DNA of 64,000 nt from Neobacillus cucumis (GTDB lineage: Bacteria; Bacillota; Bacilli; Bacillales; Cytobacillaceae). The notes beneath the pieces are model-generated. The model saw nothing but the letters and a program-made list of their open reading frames with translations, had not been told where the DNA came from and ran no database searches. Below, one piece after another: positions 1-8,070 of this stretch. The DNA is taken from the NCBI RefSeq assembly GCF_016908975.1, contig NZ_JAFBEX010000001.1, positions 1 to 64,000 of the forward strand, read 5' to 3'. Position 1 is the first letter of the stretch. Each line of letters begins with the position of its first letter. The position numbers were made by a program, and so were the translations under genes.

Positions 1-366
<366 letters not shown>

Positions 367-445
367 GTTGATTAGCTCATTTTGTTACGTTGGCTTCATT
401 TCATAAGAAATGAATATTATTGTTTGTTGACGTTTTTGTTTGTTT

Positions 446-460
446 AGTTTTCAAAGAACA
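446..460 (-). promoter_or_regulatory. rrn leader boxA-like antitermination element
   Basis: The minus strand reads TGTTCTTTGAAAACT, the boxA-type sequence seen in Bacillus rrn leaders upstream of 16S, where NusB/S10-dependent antitermination factors load. It lies between promoter P2 and the 16S 5' end, the expected place. Confidence 0.75.
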
Positions 461-490
461 ATTCATCGTCACTTTCAAGCGACTTTATTA

Positions 491-519
491 ATTTAACATA
501 TCTTAACTTCTGTTGTCAA
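491..519 (-). promoter_or_regulatory. rrn promoter P2 (sigma-A)
   Basis: On the minus strand a perfect -35 TTGACA (514-519) is followed after 17 bp by -10 TTAAAT (491-496). It is the nearer of two tandem promoters upstream of the 16S gene, the arrangement typical of Bacillus rrn operons. Confidence 0.8.
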
Positions 520-590
520 CACTTTTTTTCAAAAAAGCATTGAACCGTCACTTACGAATTTTTTAATGAATGTTCGCAGCGACGGTTATT

Positions 591-619
591 AATATATCAA
601 GTATTTCTATAAAGGTCAA
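591..619 (-). promoter_or_regulatory. rrn promoter P1 (sigma-A)
   Basis: On the minus strand -35 TTGACC (614-619) and -10 TATATT (591-596) are separated by 17 bp. This is the upstream member of the tandem P1/P2 pair. It begins only about 27 bp after the ygxA stop codon, so any ygxA read-through would enter the rRNA leader. Confidence 0.75.
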
Positions 620-645
620 TACCTTTTTTCATCTTTTTGAAGAAA

Positions 646-1512
646 TTATGCAATACGATAACATCGATGAAACACACCATGTCCTTTGGTCTCTACATTT
701 ACTACCTCTATAAGATGTTTTTCTATTAAGTATTCAATAAGTACAGCAAGATCCACAGAGTAAGGAATCAATTCATTATCAGTCATAATTTCATTAAATA
801 ACCACTTTTCCTTTCTCCCTAACACTTCTAATAAATGAGCCGCACCAATAACTGTTCTAGAATGAATCATAAACTCACTTGCTAGAAACAAAAGCTCCAA
901 TCTCTTTTCTAATGTTTCTTCACTATTCACTAGTTCTACATATAATTTATAAATTTCCGGCTCAATTTGTTTTACTTGTTGCCAAACCGTAAGTTCAGGA
1001 TGTAGACCATTTTCTATTATAGCTAATCGGGCTAGATGATGTAGAGAATGAACAACATGGTTATAAGCATCTAGAAATTGACCACTCTCAAATAACGCTT
1101 TACCATCTACATACCGACGAATTAATTTAGCAAATTCCAATCCCATTTTGATTTTTCGTCCATTAAACGGAAAATCTCGAAGCTCAGTTTTTAAGTTTAT
1201 GACGAATTCATTACGATCAAATAGAATTTTTGCTTCATGGAGCCATTCAAATATTTTTCTATTTGTTCCTAATAAGAGCCATTCCTGTAGTTGGGATTCT
1301 GTTACGATATGCAAAGCAGCCTTTTTCCCATCATCATAAGTATAATGTTTAATAAATAATGGCTGATCTGCTTCTTTTACAACTATCAACAATATGACAT
1401 CAAATGTATCAGTAATATGACCCGATTTATGTTTTTTTTCAACCAACAAAACTCCAAGTGTATTGGATTGACTCGCCCTCTCTTGATAAATAGGCCGAAG
1501 GATGTCTTCCAT
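646..1512 (-). CDS. ygxA: YgxA, nucleotidyltransferase-like protein
   Basis: A 288-residue protein assigned to the YgxA family by its position between rrn and ygzB-perR, the same order as in B. subtilis, and by overall character. The family is annotated as nucleotidyltransferase-like with an HTH-like C-terminus. No obvious GS...D catalytic motif is visible at the N-terminus, so enzymatic activity is unproven. The middle (about residues 100-220) is helical and HEPN-like; the end (about 240-288) resembles a winged helix. The start is supported by GGAGGA 7 nt upstream. Function is unknown. Confidence 0.75.
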   Translation of the reverse strand: MEDILRPIYQERASQSNTLGVLLVEKKHKSGHITDTFDVILLIVVKEADQPLFIKHYTYDDGKKAALHIVTESQLQEWLLLGTNRKIFEWLHEAKILFDRNEFVINLKTELRDFPFNGRKIKMGLEFAKLIRRYVDGKALFESGQFLDAYNHVVHSLHHLARLAIIENGLHPELTVWQQVKQIEPEIYKLYVELVNSEETLEKRLELLFLASEFMIHSRTVIGAAHLLEVLGRKEKWLFNEIMTDNELIPYSVDLAVLIEYLIEKHLIEVVNVETKGHGVFHRCYRIA

Positions 1513-1657
1513 TCATCATTCCTCCATTTTATTTAGGTAGCATTATATTTTCGACAGTGGCACTTAATTTCCTTCTTTTACATAAGACAATTTTCGACAT
1601 TCTTTGTATTTTTTCTTCGAAAATAAATATGGTATAGTTTGTCTAGGAGGGAGAAAC

Positions 1658-2002
1658 ATGGCAAAATATTCGAGTAAAATCAATAAAATCCGCACCTTTG
1701 CGTTATCCTTAATCTTCATTGGATTTATTGTTATGTATGTCGGGATTTATTTTCGTACATCACCAGTTATTATGACCATCTTTATGCTCTTAGGTCTCAT
1801 TTTTATTATCGCAAGTACAATTGTTTATTTCTGGATTGGTATGCTTTCCACGAAAACTATTCAAGTTATGTGTCCAAACTGCGGAAAACCTACTAAAATG
1901 CTTGGGCGGGTAGATATGTGCATGTATTGTCGTGAACCATTAACATTAGATCCTAACCTCGAGGGAAAACAATTCAATGAAGATTATAATCATCATAAGT
2001 AA
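1658..2002 (+). CDS. ygzB: YgzB family membrane protein with C-terminal zinc ribbon
   Basis: A 114-residue protein with two hydrophobic segments (about residues 13-33 and 40-65), followed by a soluble tail carrying CPNC and CMYC, a four-cysteine zinc-ribbon pattern. The chosen ATG has TAGGAGGG just upstream; a longer reading frame to 1604 would put the Shine-Dalgarno inside the gene, so it is rejected. It is convergent with perR across a shared terminator, as in B. subtilis. The physiological role is unknown. Confidence 0.85.
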   Translation: MAKYSSKINKIRTFALSLIFIGFIVMYVGIYFRTSPVIMTIFMLLGLIFIIASTIVYFWIGMLSTKTIQVMCPNCGKPTKMLGRVDMCMYCREPLTLDPNLEGKQFNEDYNHHK

Positions 2003-2009
2003 AGTAAAT

Positions 2010-2071
2010 AAAAAGAGGATGACCCAAGCCTATGGTTTAATAACCATAAAGCTAAAGTCATCCTCTTTTTT
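2010..2071. terminator. Bidirectional terminator between ygzB and perR
   Basis: An AAAAAGAGGATGAC arm pairs with GTCATCCTCTTTTTT across about 33 nt that contain a second nested hairpin. Both strands have a T-run after the stem, so it can serve both convergent genes. Confidence 0.85.
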
Positions 2072-2079
2072 CGTTATCA

Positions 2080-2517
2080 TCAATGTACTTCCTTACTAGC
2101 ACACTCAGGACAAGAACCATAAATCTCCATACGGTGATTTTGAACTTTAAAACCAGTTACATGCGAAGCTAGATGCTCGACTTCATCTAGACCAGGATAA
2201 TGAAAATCAACGATTTTTCCACAGTTTTCACAAATAACATGGTAATGATGTGAGGTTACAAAATCAAAACGAGCGGATGCGTCCCCATAGGTTAATTCCT
2301 TAACAAGTCCAACTTCACGAAATACTCTTAGATTATTGTAAACTGTTGCCACACTCATATTAGGGAATTTTCCTTCAAGCGCTTTATAAATTTCATCTGC
2401 AGTAGGATGTGACATCGAGTTTATTAAATATTCAAGTATCGCATGACGTTGCGGAGTAATTCGCACACCTGTTTCTTTCAAGGTATCCAACGCTTCTTTT
2501 AAATGATTCATCGTCAT
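2080..2517 (-). CDS. perR: PerR, peroxide-sensing Fur-family repressor
   Basis: A 145-residue metalloregulator that represses oxidative-stress genes and is inactivated by iron-catalysed histidine oxidation. Every PerR landmark is present at B. subtilis numbering: regulatory-metal ligands His37, Asp85, His91, His93 and Asp104, and structural zinc cysteines Cys96, Cys99, Cys136 and Cys139. Asp104, rather than the Glu found in Fur, supports PerR. The first ATG gives exactly the B. subtilis length, but the in-frame ATG two codons on has better spacing from the AGAAGGTG Shine-Dalgarno and is a real alternative. A Per box lies just upstream, indicating autoregulation. No Per box was seen before the neighbouring bcp or catalase genes. 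Confidence 0.97.
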   Translation of the reverse strand: MTMNHLKEALDTLKETGVRITPQRHAILEYLINSMSHPTADEIYKALEGKFPNMSVATVYNNLRVFREVGLVKELTYGDASARFDFVTSHHYHVICENCGKIVDFHYPGLDEVEHLASHVTGFKVQNHRMEIYGSCPECASKEVH

Positions 2518-2546
2518 GCACCTTCTTCCTAAAAAATATTATTAGA

Positions 2547-2561
2547 TTATAATTGTTATAA
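2547..2561. promoter_or_regulatory. Per box upstream of perR
   Basis: The sequence TTATAATTGTTATAA matches the Per box consensus TTATAATNATTATAA at 13 of 14 defined positions. It lies 30-44 bp upstream of the perR start codon, where the perR promoter is expected, so PerR probably represses its own gene as in B. subtilis. Confidence 0.85.
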
Positions 2562-2623
2562 TTAATTTTACTAGGTCTTTTGTACTTTTGTCAACATTGT
2601 AATCTAATAATTACTATTTGTTA

Positions 2624-3178
2624 CTAACTATTACCATGTAATGTTTGTTCTTTTTGTCCTAATTTATTATTTACATATCTTGCTGAAACAAACAAGAGAT
2701 CTGAAAGTCGGTTTAAATAGGCTAGGACAAGCGGATTTACATCATCACCTAATGAAACAGCACATCGTTCAGCTCGGCGTACGATGGTTCTTGCTAAATG
2801 GAAGGCAGCACCTGCAGGATGCCCTCCTGGCAGAATAAAATTGGTTAGTCCCGGCAGTAATGAATCCCATTCATCAATCTGTTTTTCTAATTGTTCAATA
2901 TCGGAAGGAGTAAGTTTCCACTTTACTTCTTTACCTTTTGGTGTAGCTAATTCGGCACCAACGTGAAAAAGGTTTGTTTGTATTTTATGATATTCATTTT
3001 CAATTATTGCTTTCCCTTGAAAATTTTCATTTTTCAAGTAACTTAAAGCAAGACCAATCGCAGAGTTTGCTTCATCGCAAGTTCCGTATGCCTCAACTTT
3101 CATGTCATCTTTCGCTACTCTTTGTCCATATATCAAAGAAGTCGTCCCTTTATCACCAGTTTTTGTATAGATTTTCAC
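2624..3178 (-). CDS. yvqK: PduO-type ATP:cob(I)alamin adenosyltransferase
   Basis: A 184-residue cytosolic enzyme that transfers the adenosyl group of ATP to cob(I)alamin to form adenosylcobalamin. The N-terminal TKTGDKG-T-SL loop binds ATP, and the C-terminal segment with GG-P--A-FH-AR-I-RRAER is the PduO-family signature. A GTG start at 3178 is chosen because GGAGGGGG lies about 6 nt upstream; the longer frame to 3208 would contain that ribosome-binding site. It is not in this place in B. subtilis. No cobalamin riboswitch (B12 box) was recognised upstream, and no B12-dependent enzyme lies in the window. Confidence 0.92.
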   Translation of the reverse strand: MKIYTKTGDKGTTSLIYGQRVAKDDMKVEAYGTCDEANSAIGLALSYLKNENFQGKAIIENEYHKIQTNLFHVGAELATPKGKEVKWKLTPSDIEQLEKQIDEWDSLLPGLTNFILPGGHPAGAAFHLARTIVRRAERCAVSLGDDVNPLVLAYLNRLSDLLFVSARYVNNKLGQKEQTLHGNS

Positions 3179-3519
3179 TTGAATCCCCCTCCATACCAGT
3201 ATTAACAAAGCACTATTTTCTTCATCTTACACTTATATTTATATTTCGAAAAGTTGTAATCATAATATTGTTTTTCACATAAAAAAAGGGTCGCTATGGA
3301 CCCAAAAAATTTATCTGAGGAGGTATGCCCTAATAGAATGATATTCAATTTAACGTTTCTTGCATTGGACAAATGCCTTTACTTGATAAAATAGGCTGAA
3401 AAAAGTATGTAATATCCACCCTTGAAAAGACATTTAGAATAGACGACTTTCTCCTGCATTAAAGTGCTCCAGACTAGGAATAATAAACGTATTTAGGATT
3501 GGAGGAGGAAATAAAAATC
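3179..3519. other. 341-bp intergenic region between divergent adenosyltransferase and RNase J genes
   Basis: This region holds the RNase J ribosome-binding site (GGAGGAGG, 3501-3508) and an intrinsic terminator for minus-strand transcription at 3281-3309, but no convincing gene. A 32-codon frame starting at 3296 has no ribosome-binding site. A minus-strand RNA ending at the terminator is possible; see findings. No B12 riboswitch consensus was recognised. Confidence 0.5.
3281..3309 (-). terminator. Minus-strand intrinsic terminator without an assigned gene
   Basis: On the minus strand GGGTC and GACCC form a stem with a six-base loop, followed by seven Ts. On the plus strand the same site ends in a run of As, so it would work only for leftward transcription. 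No minus-strand gene lies immediately to its right. Confidence 0.6.
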
Positions 3520-5187
3520 ATGACTGAAAGCGCCTTATCCATATTCGCTCTTGGCGGTATAAATGAAATCGGCAAAAATATGTATGTTGTCCAGTATGAA
3601 GAAGATATTTTTATTATTGACTGCGGTGGGAAGTTCCCTGATGAAAGCTTACTAGGAATAGATTTAATCATCCCTGATATTACTTATCTAGAGGACAATC
3701 GGGACAAAATCAAAGCGATGATTGTGACACATGGTCATGAAGACCATATTGGCGGCATTCCCTACTTTTTAAGAAAATTAAATGTACCGATTTATGCTAC
3801 ACAATTTACATTAGGGCTAATCGAATTAAAAATTGATGAGCACAGACTAAAAGGAGACTCCAAGCTTATCACAATAGACTCTAATTCAAAGTTGGATTTT
3901 GGTCACGTACAGATAACCTTCTTTAAAGTAAGTCACAGTATTCCTGACTGTCTTGGAATTGTCTTTCATACTCCTGAAGGAAATGTAGTCCATACAGGTG
4001 ATTTTAAATTTGATTTAACACCTGCTAATAACCAATATTCAGATATACATAAAATGGCGGAAATTGGACAACAAGGAGTTCTAGTTTTAGTATCAGAAAG
4101 CACCAATGCTGAGCGGAAAGGACTAACGCCTTCCGAGCAAATGGTCGGTGCTCATATGGATGAAGCCTTTATTAAGGCTAGAGGGAAAATTTTCATTTCT
4201 ACCTTCGCATCAAATGTTAATCGGGTTCAACAGGTAGTTGAGTCCGCTATAAGGACAAATCGGAAGTTAGCATTACTCGGTCGCAGTATGGTCAATGTGG
4301 TCAATGTAGCTATCGAAAGAGGGTATTTAAATATTCCTGAAGGTATGTTAATCGAAGCAGCTGATGTTGATAAAATGCCTACTGATAAGGTAGCCATTCT
4401 CTGTACTGGAAGTCAAGGCGAACCAATGGCTGCTCTATCACGATTAGCAAGTGGAAACTACCGTGATGTCGCTATTTATCCAGGAGATACTGTAATTCTA
4501 GCCGCATCTCCAATCCCTGGAAATGAAAAGGATGTTTCGCGGATTATCGACAATTTATTTCAACTAGGAGCTAAAGTTATTTACGGTTCTGGGAGTACAA
4601 CAGGCATGCATGTTTCCGGCCACGGCTATCAGGAAGACCTAAAACTCATGCTGACATTAATGAAACCCACTTATTTTATTCCTATCCATGGTGAACATCG
4701 CATGCTTCACCATCACCGAATGTTAGCGGAATCAGTTGGCGTAGAAAAAGGGCATACATTTATCATTAAAAATGGAGACGTCGTGGATGTACGGCATGGT
4801 GAAGCTCGCCAGACCCGATCCATTCCTGCTGGGGATACATATGTAGATGGAATCGGTGTTGGCGATGTTGGAGACATTGTATTACGTGACAGAAAACAAC
4901 TTTCTGAAGATGGAATGCTTGTCGTTGTAATTACTATTAGTAAAGGAGATAGAAAGATTATTTCGGGGCCTGATACCATTACGCGAGGGTTTGTTTATGC
5001 AAGAGACTCTGATGAACTGTTAAAAGAGGTAAATCGACTGGTCAAAAAGACTGTTAATGACATGCAGGCAGATAATATCCGTCAATGGAATGTAATTAAG
5101 CAAAGTATTAAAAAATCAGTCGGACAATACTTATTTAATCAAACAAAACGAAAACCAATGATCCTCCCTATTATTATTGAAATATAA
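3520..5187 (+). CDS. Ribonuclease J (metallo-beta-lactamase/beta-CASP family), J1-like paralogue
   Basis: A 555-residue RNase J, the 5'-to-3' exo- and endoribonuclease of mRNA turnover in Firmicutes. The zinc motif HGHEDH is at residues 71-76. Further metal and beta-CASP motifs are visible: HSIPD, HTGDFKFD, the G-RSM segment, CTGSQGEP, and SGHG followed by PIHGE. The C-terminal domain ends in KRKPMILP, as in J1. From remembered J1 and J2 sequences it is nearer J1. ATG 3520 follows GGAGGAGG by 11 nt and gives exactly the J1 length; a TTG at 3499 would swallow that Shine-Dalgarno. J1 and J2 normally sit elsewhere in Bacillus, so this is probably a third copy, which the window cannot prove. Confidence 0.93.
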   Translation: MTESALSIFALGGINEIGKNMYVVQYEEDIFIIDCGGKFPDESLLGIDLIIPDITYLEDNRDKIKAMIVTHGHEDHIGGIPYFLRKLNVPIYATQFTLGLIELKIDEHRLKGDSKLITIDSNSKLDFGHVQITFFKVSHSIPDCLGIVFHTPEGNVVHTGDFKFDLTPANNQYSDIHKMAEIGQQGVLVLVSESTNAERKGLTPSEQMVGAHMDEAFIKARGKIFISTFASNVNRVQQVVESAIRTNRKLALLGRSMVNVVNVAIERGYLNIPEGMLIEAADVDKMPTDKVAILCTGSQGEPMAALSRLASGNYRDVAIYPGDTVILAASPIPGNEKDVSRIIDNLFQLGAKVIYGSGSTTGMHVSGHGYQEDLKLMLTLMKPTYFIPIHGEHRMLHHHRMLAESVGVEKGHTFIIKNGDVVDVRHGEARQTRSIPAGDTYVDGIGVGDVGDIVLRDRKQLSEDGMLVVVITISKGDRKIISGPDTITRGFVYARDSDELLKEVNRLVKKTVNDMQADNIRQWNVIKQSIKKSVGQYLFNQTKRKPMILPIIIEI

Positions 5188-5199
5188 TTGTAATCAATC

Positions 5200-5240
5200 A
5201 AAAAGGATGAACACATAATACATGTATTCATCCTCTTTAA
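5200..5240. terminator. Terminator between RNase J and catalase pseudogene
   Basis: AGGATGAA (5204-5211) pairs with TTCATCCT (5227-5234). On the minus strand the stem is followed by TTTTT, on the plus strand by CTTTAA, so it serves the leftward catalase locus best and probably also the rightward RNase J gene. Confidence 0.75.
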
Positions 5241-5245
5241 TGTGT

Positions 5246-6104
5246 TTAATTATTTAAATCATATAATCCTGGACTATGTTCATTTGGCATTTCTGGAAGT
5301 ACCGGAACTGGATATCCTTCTGGTGGTGGAATAACTTGAAGTGTGCCATCATTTCTACTCGGAGATTGTCCCTGAAAGATTTGTCCAATAAGGGTTTCAT
5401 CCAATCTAAAATTAAATTGGGCATTATGGAAGCCCATTTCAACGTATTTACGACATTCTGGATACTTATTGATATCGTAATTCGGAACAGGAAAAAGTTT
5501 TCCCCAATTGACTCCTAATGTTTCTAACGCCTTTGCAAAAGCATTTTGGTGCGCGTTATCTCTGACAATCAAGAACGCTAATGTTTCTCTAAAGGTCTTA
5601 TTAGAACTCATCTCATAAATACGTGACTTTTGCAGGACACCTGTTGATTCCAGCACTAGATTGTCCAATAAATCGCTAACTAAGTTTCCGTGACTGTAAA
5701 CATAGCTTCCAGTCCAAGGATTACCTCCCGCATCCACTGGAAGCGAGCTTTGTGCTCCCATAATAAAGTGATGAGGATTAGAGTGTTCTTTAACGGCTTC
5801 CTCAAGTGGAGCACCCATGCTTCCTCCAGCCCCAACCGCTTCTTCACCTGATCCATTTAAGAGTTGATTGATTGTTGTTTGAACAAGTTCAACATGACTA
5901 ATTTCCTCTAAAAAAAACTCCTCGAATTAAATCACGATATTGCTTTTGGTTTCCGCGGAAGTTAGAGCTTTGGAAAAAGAATTGCATCATCGTCCGCATT
6001 TCCCCGAATCTTCCGCCCAAAGCTTCTTGAAGTACCTTGGCCGCTGCTGGATCCGGTTTATCAGGGACAATCATGTTAATTAAATCTTCCTTATAGAAAT
6101 ACAA
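5246..6104 (-). pseudogene. Manganese catalase, split by a +1 frameshift
   Basis: Two adjacent minus-strand frames together make one di-manganese catalase of about 285 residues. The first frame ends in YRDLIRGVF and then stops; after removal of one base in the A8 run at 5910-5917 (eight Ts on the coding strand) it continues as LEEISHVELVQTTINQLL into the second frame. That restored segment carries the Glu and His metal ligands (E--H). Other ligands are visible: GEMR early, LVLES later, and DNAHQNAF. The likely start is TTG 6104 after GGGGG. The family resembles B. subtilis YdbD/YjqC and the spore-coat protein CotJC. As read the gene cannot give full-length enzyme. A sequencing error, slippage-mediated expression or a true mutation cannot be told apart here. 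Confidence 0.88.
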
Positions 6105-6220
6105 AACAAAACCCCCAAACTGTTGATTACAATACCTATTTAGCATTTCCAAACTGTTCTCTCTTAACCAAAACAATTTGAATAAAGCTAGGAATATTCA
6201 CGCAATTATGGGGACTAACA

Positions 6221-6691
6221 TTAGACTAAATTCTCTTTTACATACTGTAAGGCTTGTTCCACATGTCCTTGCACTTTCACCTTACGCCACTCTTTGGCTA
6301 ACGTACCTTCTTTATCAATAACAAACGTTGATCTTTCAATTCCCATATACTCTTTTCCAAAATTCTTCTTTAGTTTCCAAACTTCATACAATTCAGCTGC
6401 CTTATGTTCGTCATCAACTAGAAGTAAAAACGGCAGGCTATATTTTTCAATGAATTTTTCATGCTTGTCTTGAGGATCTGGGCTGATTCCAACGATTACA
6501 CAATCTAACTCTGTAAAGCTTTGATGGAGATCGCGAAAATCACATGCTTGTGTGGTGCACCCTGGGGTCATATCTTTTGGATAGAAGTACAATACCACAT
6601 TTTTCCCTCTAAAATCTGTTAACCTAACATTTTCGCCATTCGTTGCTTTTAATTCAAAATCAGGTGCAAGATTTCCTACTTCTACTGTCAT
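6221..6691 (-). CDS. bcp: Bcp/YgaF, thioredoxin-dependent thiol peroxidase
   Basis: A 156-residue peroxiredoxin of the Bcp/PrxQ class that reduces hydrogen and organic peroxides with thioredoxin. The active-site segment PGCTTQACDFRD places the peroxidatic and resolving cysteines five residues apart, as in E. coli Bcp. The thioredoxin-fold motifs FYP-D-TPGCT and the ERSTFVIDKEG near the end are also present. AGAGG lies just before the ATG. It sits near gsaB and perR as ygaF does in B. subtilis, and next to a catalase remnant, so the area has an oxidative-stress character. No Per box was seen upstream. Confidence 0.95.
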   Translation of the reverse strand: MTVEVGNLAPDFELKATNGENVRLTDFRGKNVVLYFYPKDMTPGCTTQACDFRDLHQSFTELDCVIVGISPDPQDKHEKFIEKYSLPFLLLVDDEHKAAELYEVWKLKKNFGKEYMGIERSTFVIDKEGTLAKEWRKVKVQGHVEQALQYVKENLV

Positions 6692-6781
6692 TTTACCTCT
6701 TCCTTTGCTTAGTTAATGATTAGTTATCTTCTTAGCGTAACCAATCTGACTTGATAACACAACTAAACAATATCAAAGGGA

Positions 6782-7171
6782 CTACTTTTCCTTATTCAGC
6801 ACTACTCTAGCTACAAAAGCAGCCGGCAGTGTATAGCCAATTAAGGCCTCAATAACAGCAACCATCCGTCCTAATCCTTGTGGCAAAACATCACCATTTC
6901 CAACTGAAAAAAGCGTCATGGCGCTAAAATAAAAGCTTGTTTCGAAAATATTTTTATGAGGATAATTTATTTCACGCAGCAAAGGCATACCGATTAGATT
7001 AAACAAAATGTAAATTAATCCAAAACCGATGATGATTGTTAGATAGACAGCTCCTAAATATAAGAAATTCTCAACCGAGACAAATTTCCCCTTAAGCGTA
7101 TTCGGAATGAATAATGTTCGCAAGCTCATAAAAATACAAAATATGACGATTGGCAGTAAAAAATAGAACAA
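6782..7171 (-). CDS. Small two-/three-TM potassium-channel-like protein
   Basis: A 129-residue membrane protein with hydrophobic segments at about residues 2-18, 36-62 and 104-124. A pore helix and selectivity-filter-like motif lie at about residues 86-96: TLFSVGNGD. This resembles the TVGYGD filter of two-TM K+ channels, with Asn replacing the central Tyr. There is no RCK/TrkA domain. The TTG start follows AGGGGTGG. The gene stands alone between bcp and an ABC exporter. Channel activity and ion preference are inferred only. Confidence 0.75.
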   Translation of the reverse strand: MFYFLLPIVIFCIFMSLRTLFIPNTLKGKFVSVENFLYLGAVYLTIIIGFGLIYILFNLIGMPLLREINYPHKNIFETSFYFSAMTLFSVGNGDVLPQGLGRMVAVIEALIGYTLPAAFVARVVLNKEK

Positions 7172-7232
7172 AGAACCACCCCTAGAAATGCTACTTACTC
7201 TATTTCTATGCGGGCTTGGACATTAAAATATC

Positions 7233-7256
7233 AAAAAACCGGGGAGCTGCCCGGTC
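7233..7256 (-). terminator. Terminator of the ABC-2 exporter operon
   Basis: On the minus strand ACCGGG and CCCGGT form a GC-rich stem followed by TTTTTTG, just after the last gene of the leftward ABC operon. Confidence 0.85.
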
Positions 7257-7281
7257 ACACTTAAAATATTCATAAAGGTAA

Positions 7282-8067
7282 TTAATTCCCAGCTCCTCGA
7301 TATTTTTTTACACCTTGATTCCAAAGCATAATCGAGAGAATAAAGAATACAACACCAATAACAGGTGTTAAAAAAGAATACCAGTACCATTCTTGTTTTT
7401 CTAAAAAGAAAGCTGCTGGGTACACACCTACAAAAGCAAATGGTAAAATCCATGTTAAAACAAATCGAATTAATTGATTATAGATATTAACTGGATACCT
7501 TCCATAATTGCTGATATTATACATCATCGGCATTAGCGACGTCCTGGCATCGGCCCAAAAGCTTATGCAAGCCAGCATTATAAAGACACCGCCATAAACC
7601 AGTGCCCCTCCTAAGACAAAAAGAATAAACAAAAACGGATCATACCAATCAACGTCTAAATGGAGCCTGCTGCCGGCATAAAACATAACAGCAATTCCAG
7701 TTATTGCTCCTAAGAGGGATTCAAGTTCAATTCTTTCTAGGACAATTTGGAATAGACTATGTATAGGCCTTGTCAAAATTCGGTCCAGTTCACCCTTAAC
7801 GATATAGCGTTCATTAAAATCCCAAATATTAAAAAAGGTTGAAAAAACCGCAAATGGGACTAAGAAAAAACCATAGATAAATATAATTTCTTCCTTATTC
7901 CATCCATGCAATAAATGGGTATGTCCAAATACAACTAATATAAATACAAGATTAATGGCTTGGGAAAGCAAATCCGAGAAAAACTCCACAAAAAGATCAG
8001 CCCTGTATTGAAATCTTGTTTTTAAATATTGAGAGATATATTGAAAAAACATGGAAAAATAAAACAC
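7282..8067 (-). CDS. ABC-2 family exporter permease (COG3694/DUF990-like)
   Basis: A 261-residue permease with about six hydrophobic segments, last gene of a three-gene operon. It resembles the COG3694 half of the paired ABC-2 transporters whose other half is COG4587 and whose ATPase is COG4586; substrates of this class are mostly unknown. The start is a GTG at 8067 with AAGGAGGG seven bases upstream. That ribosome-binding site overlaps the stop codon of the preceding permease, suggesting translational coupling and equal expression of the two membrane halves. Confidence 0.85.
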   Translation of the reverse strand: MFYFSMFFQYISQYLKTRFQYRADLFVEFFSDLLSQAINLVFILVVFGHTHLLHGWNKEEIIFIYGFFLVPFAVFSTFFNIWDFNERYIVKGELDRILTRPIHSLFQIVLERIELESLLGAITGIAVMFYAGSRLHLDVDWYDPFLFILFVLGGALVYGGVFIMLACISFWADARTSLMPMMYNISNYGRYPVNIYNQLIRFVLTWILPFAFVGVYPAAFFLEKQEWYWYSFLTPVIGVVFFILSIMLWNQGVKKYRGAGN

Positions 8068-8070
8068 AGA

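Noticed and set aside
3296..3394. 32-codon rightward frame upstream of RNase J
   Set aside because: No ribosome-binding site, it overlaps a terminator hairpin, and the amino-acid sequence resembles nothing known to me.
2624..3519. Cobalamin riboswitch before the adenosyltransferase gene
   Set aside because: I looked for the B12 box and its helices in 3179-3519 and did not find them; the gene has only a short leader.
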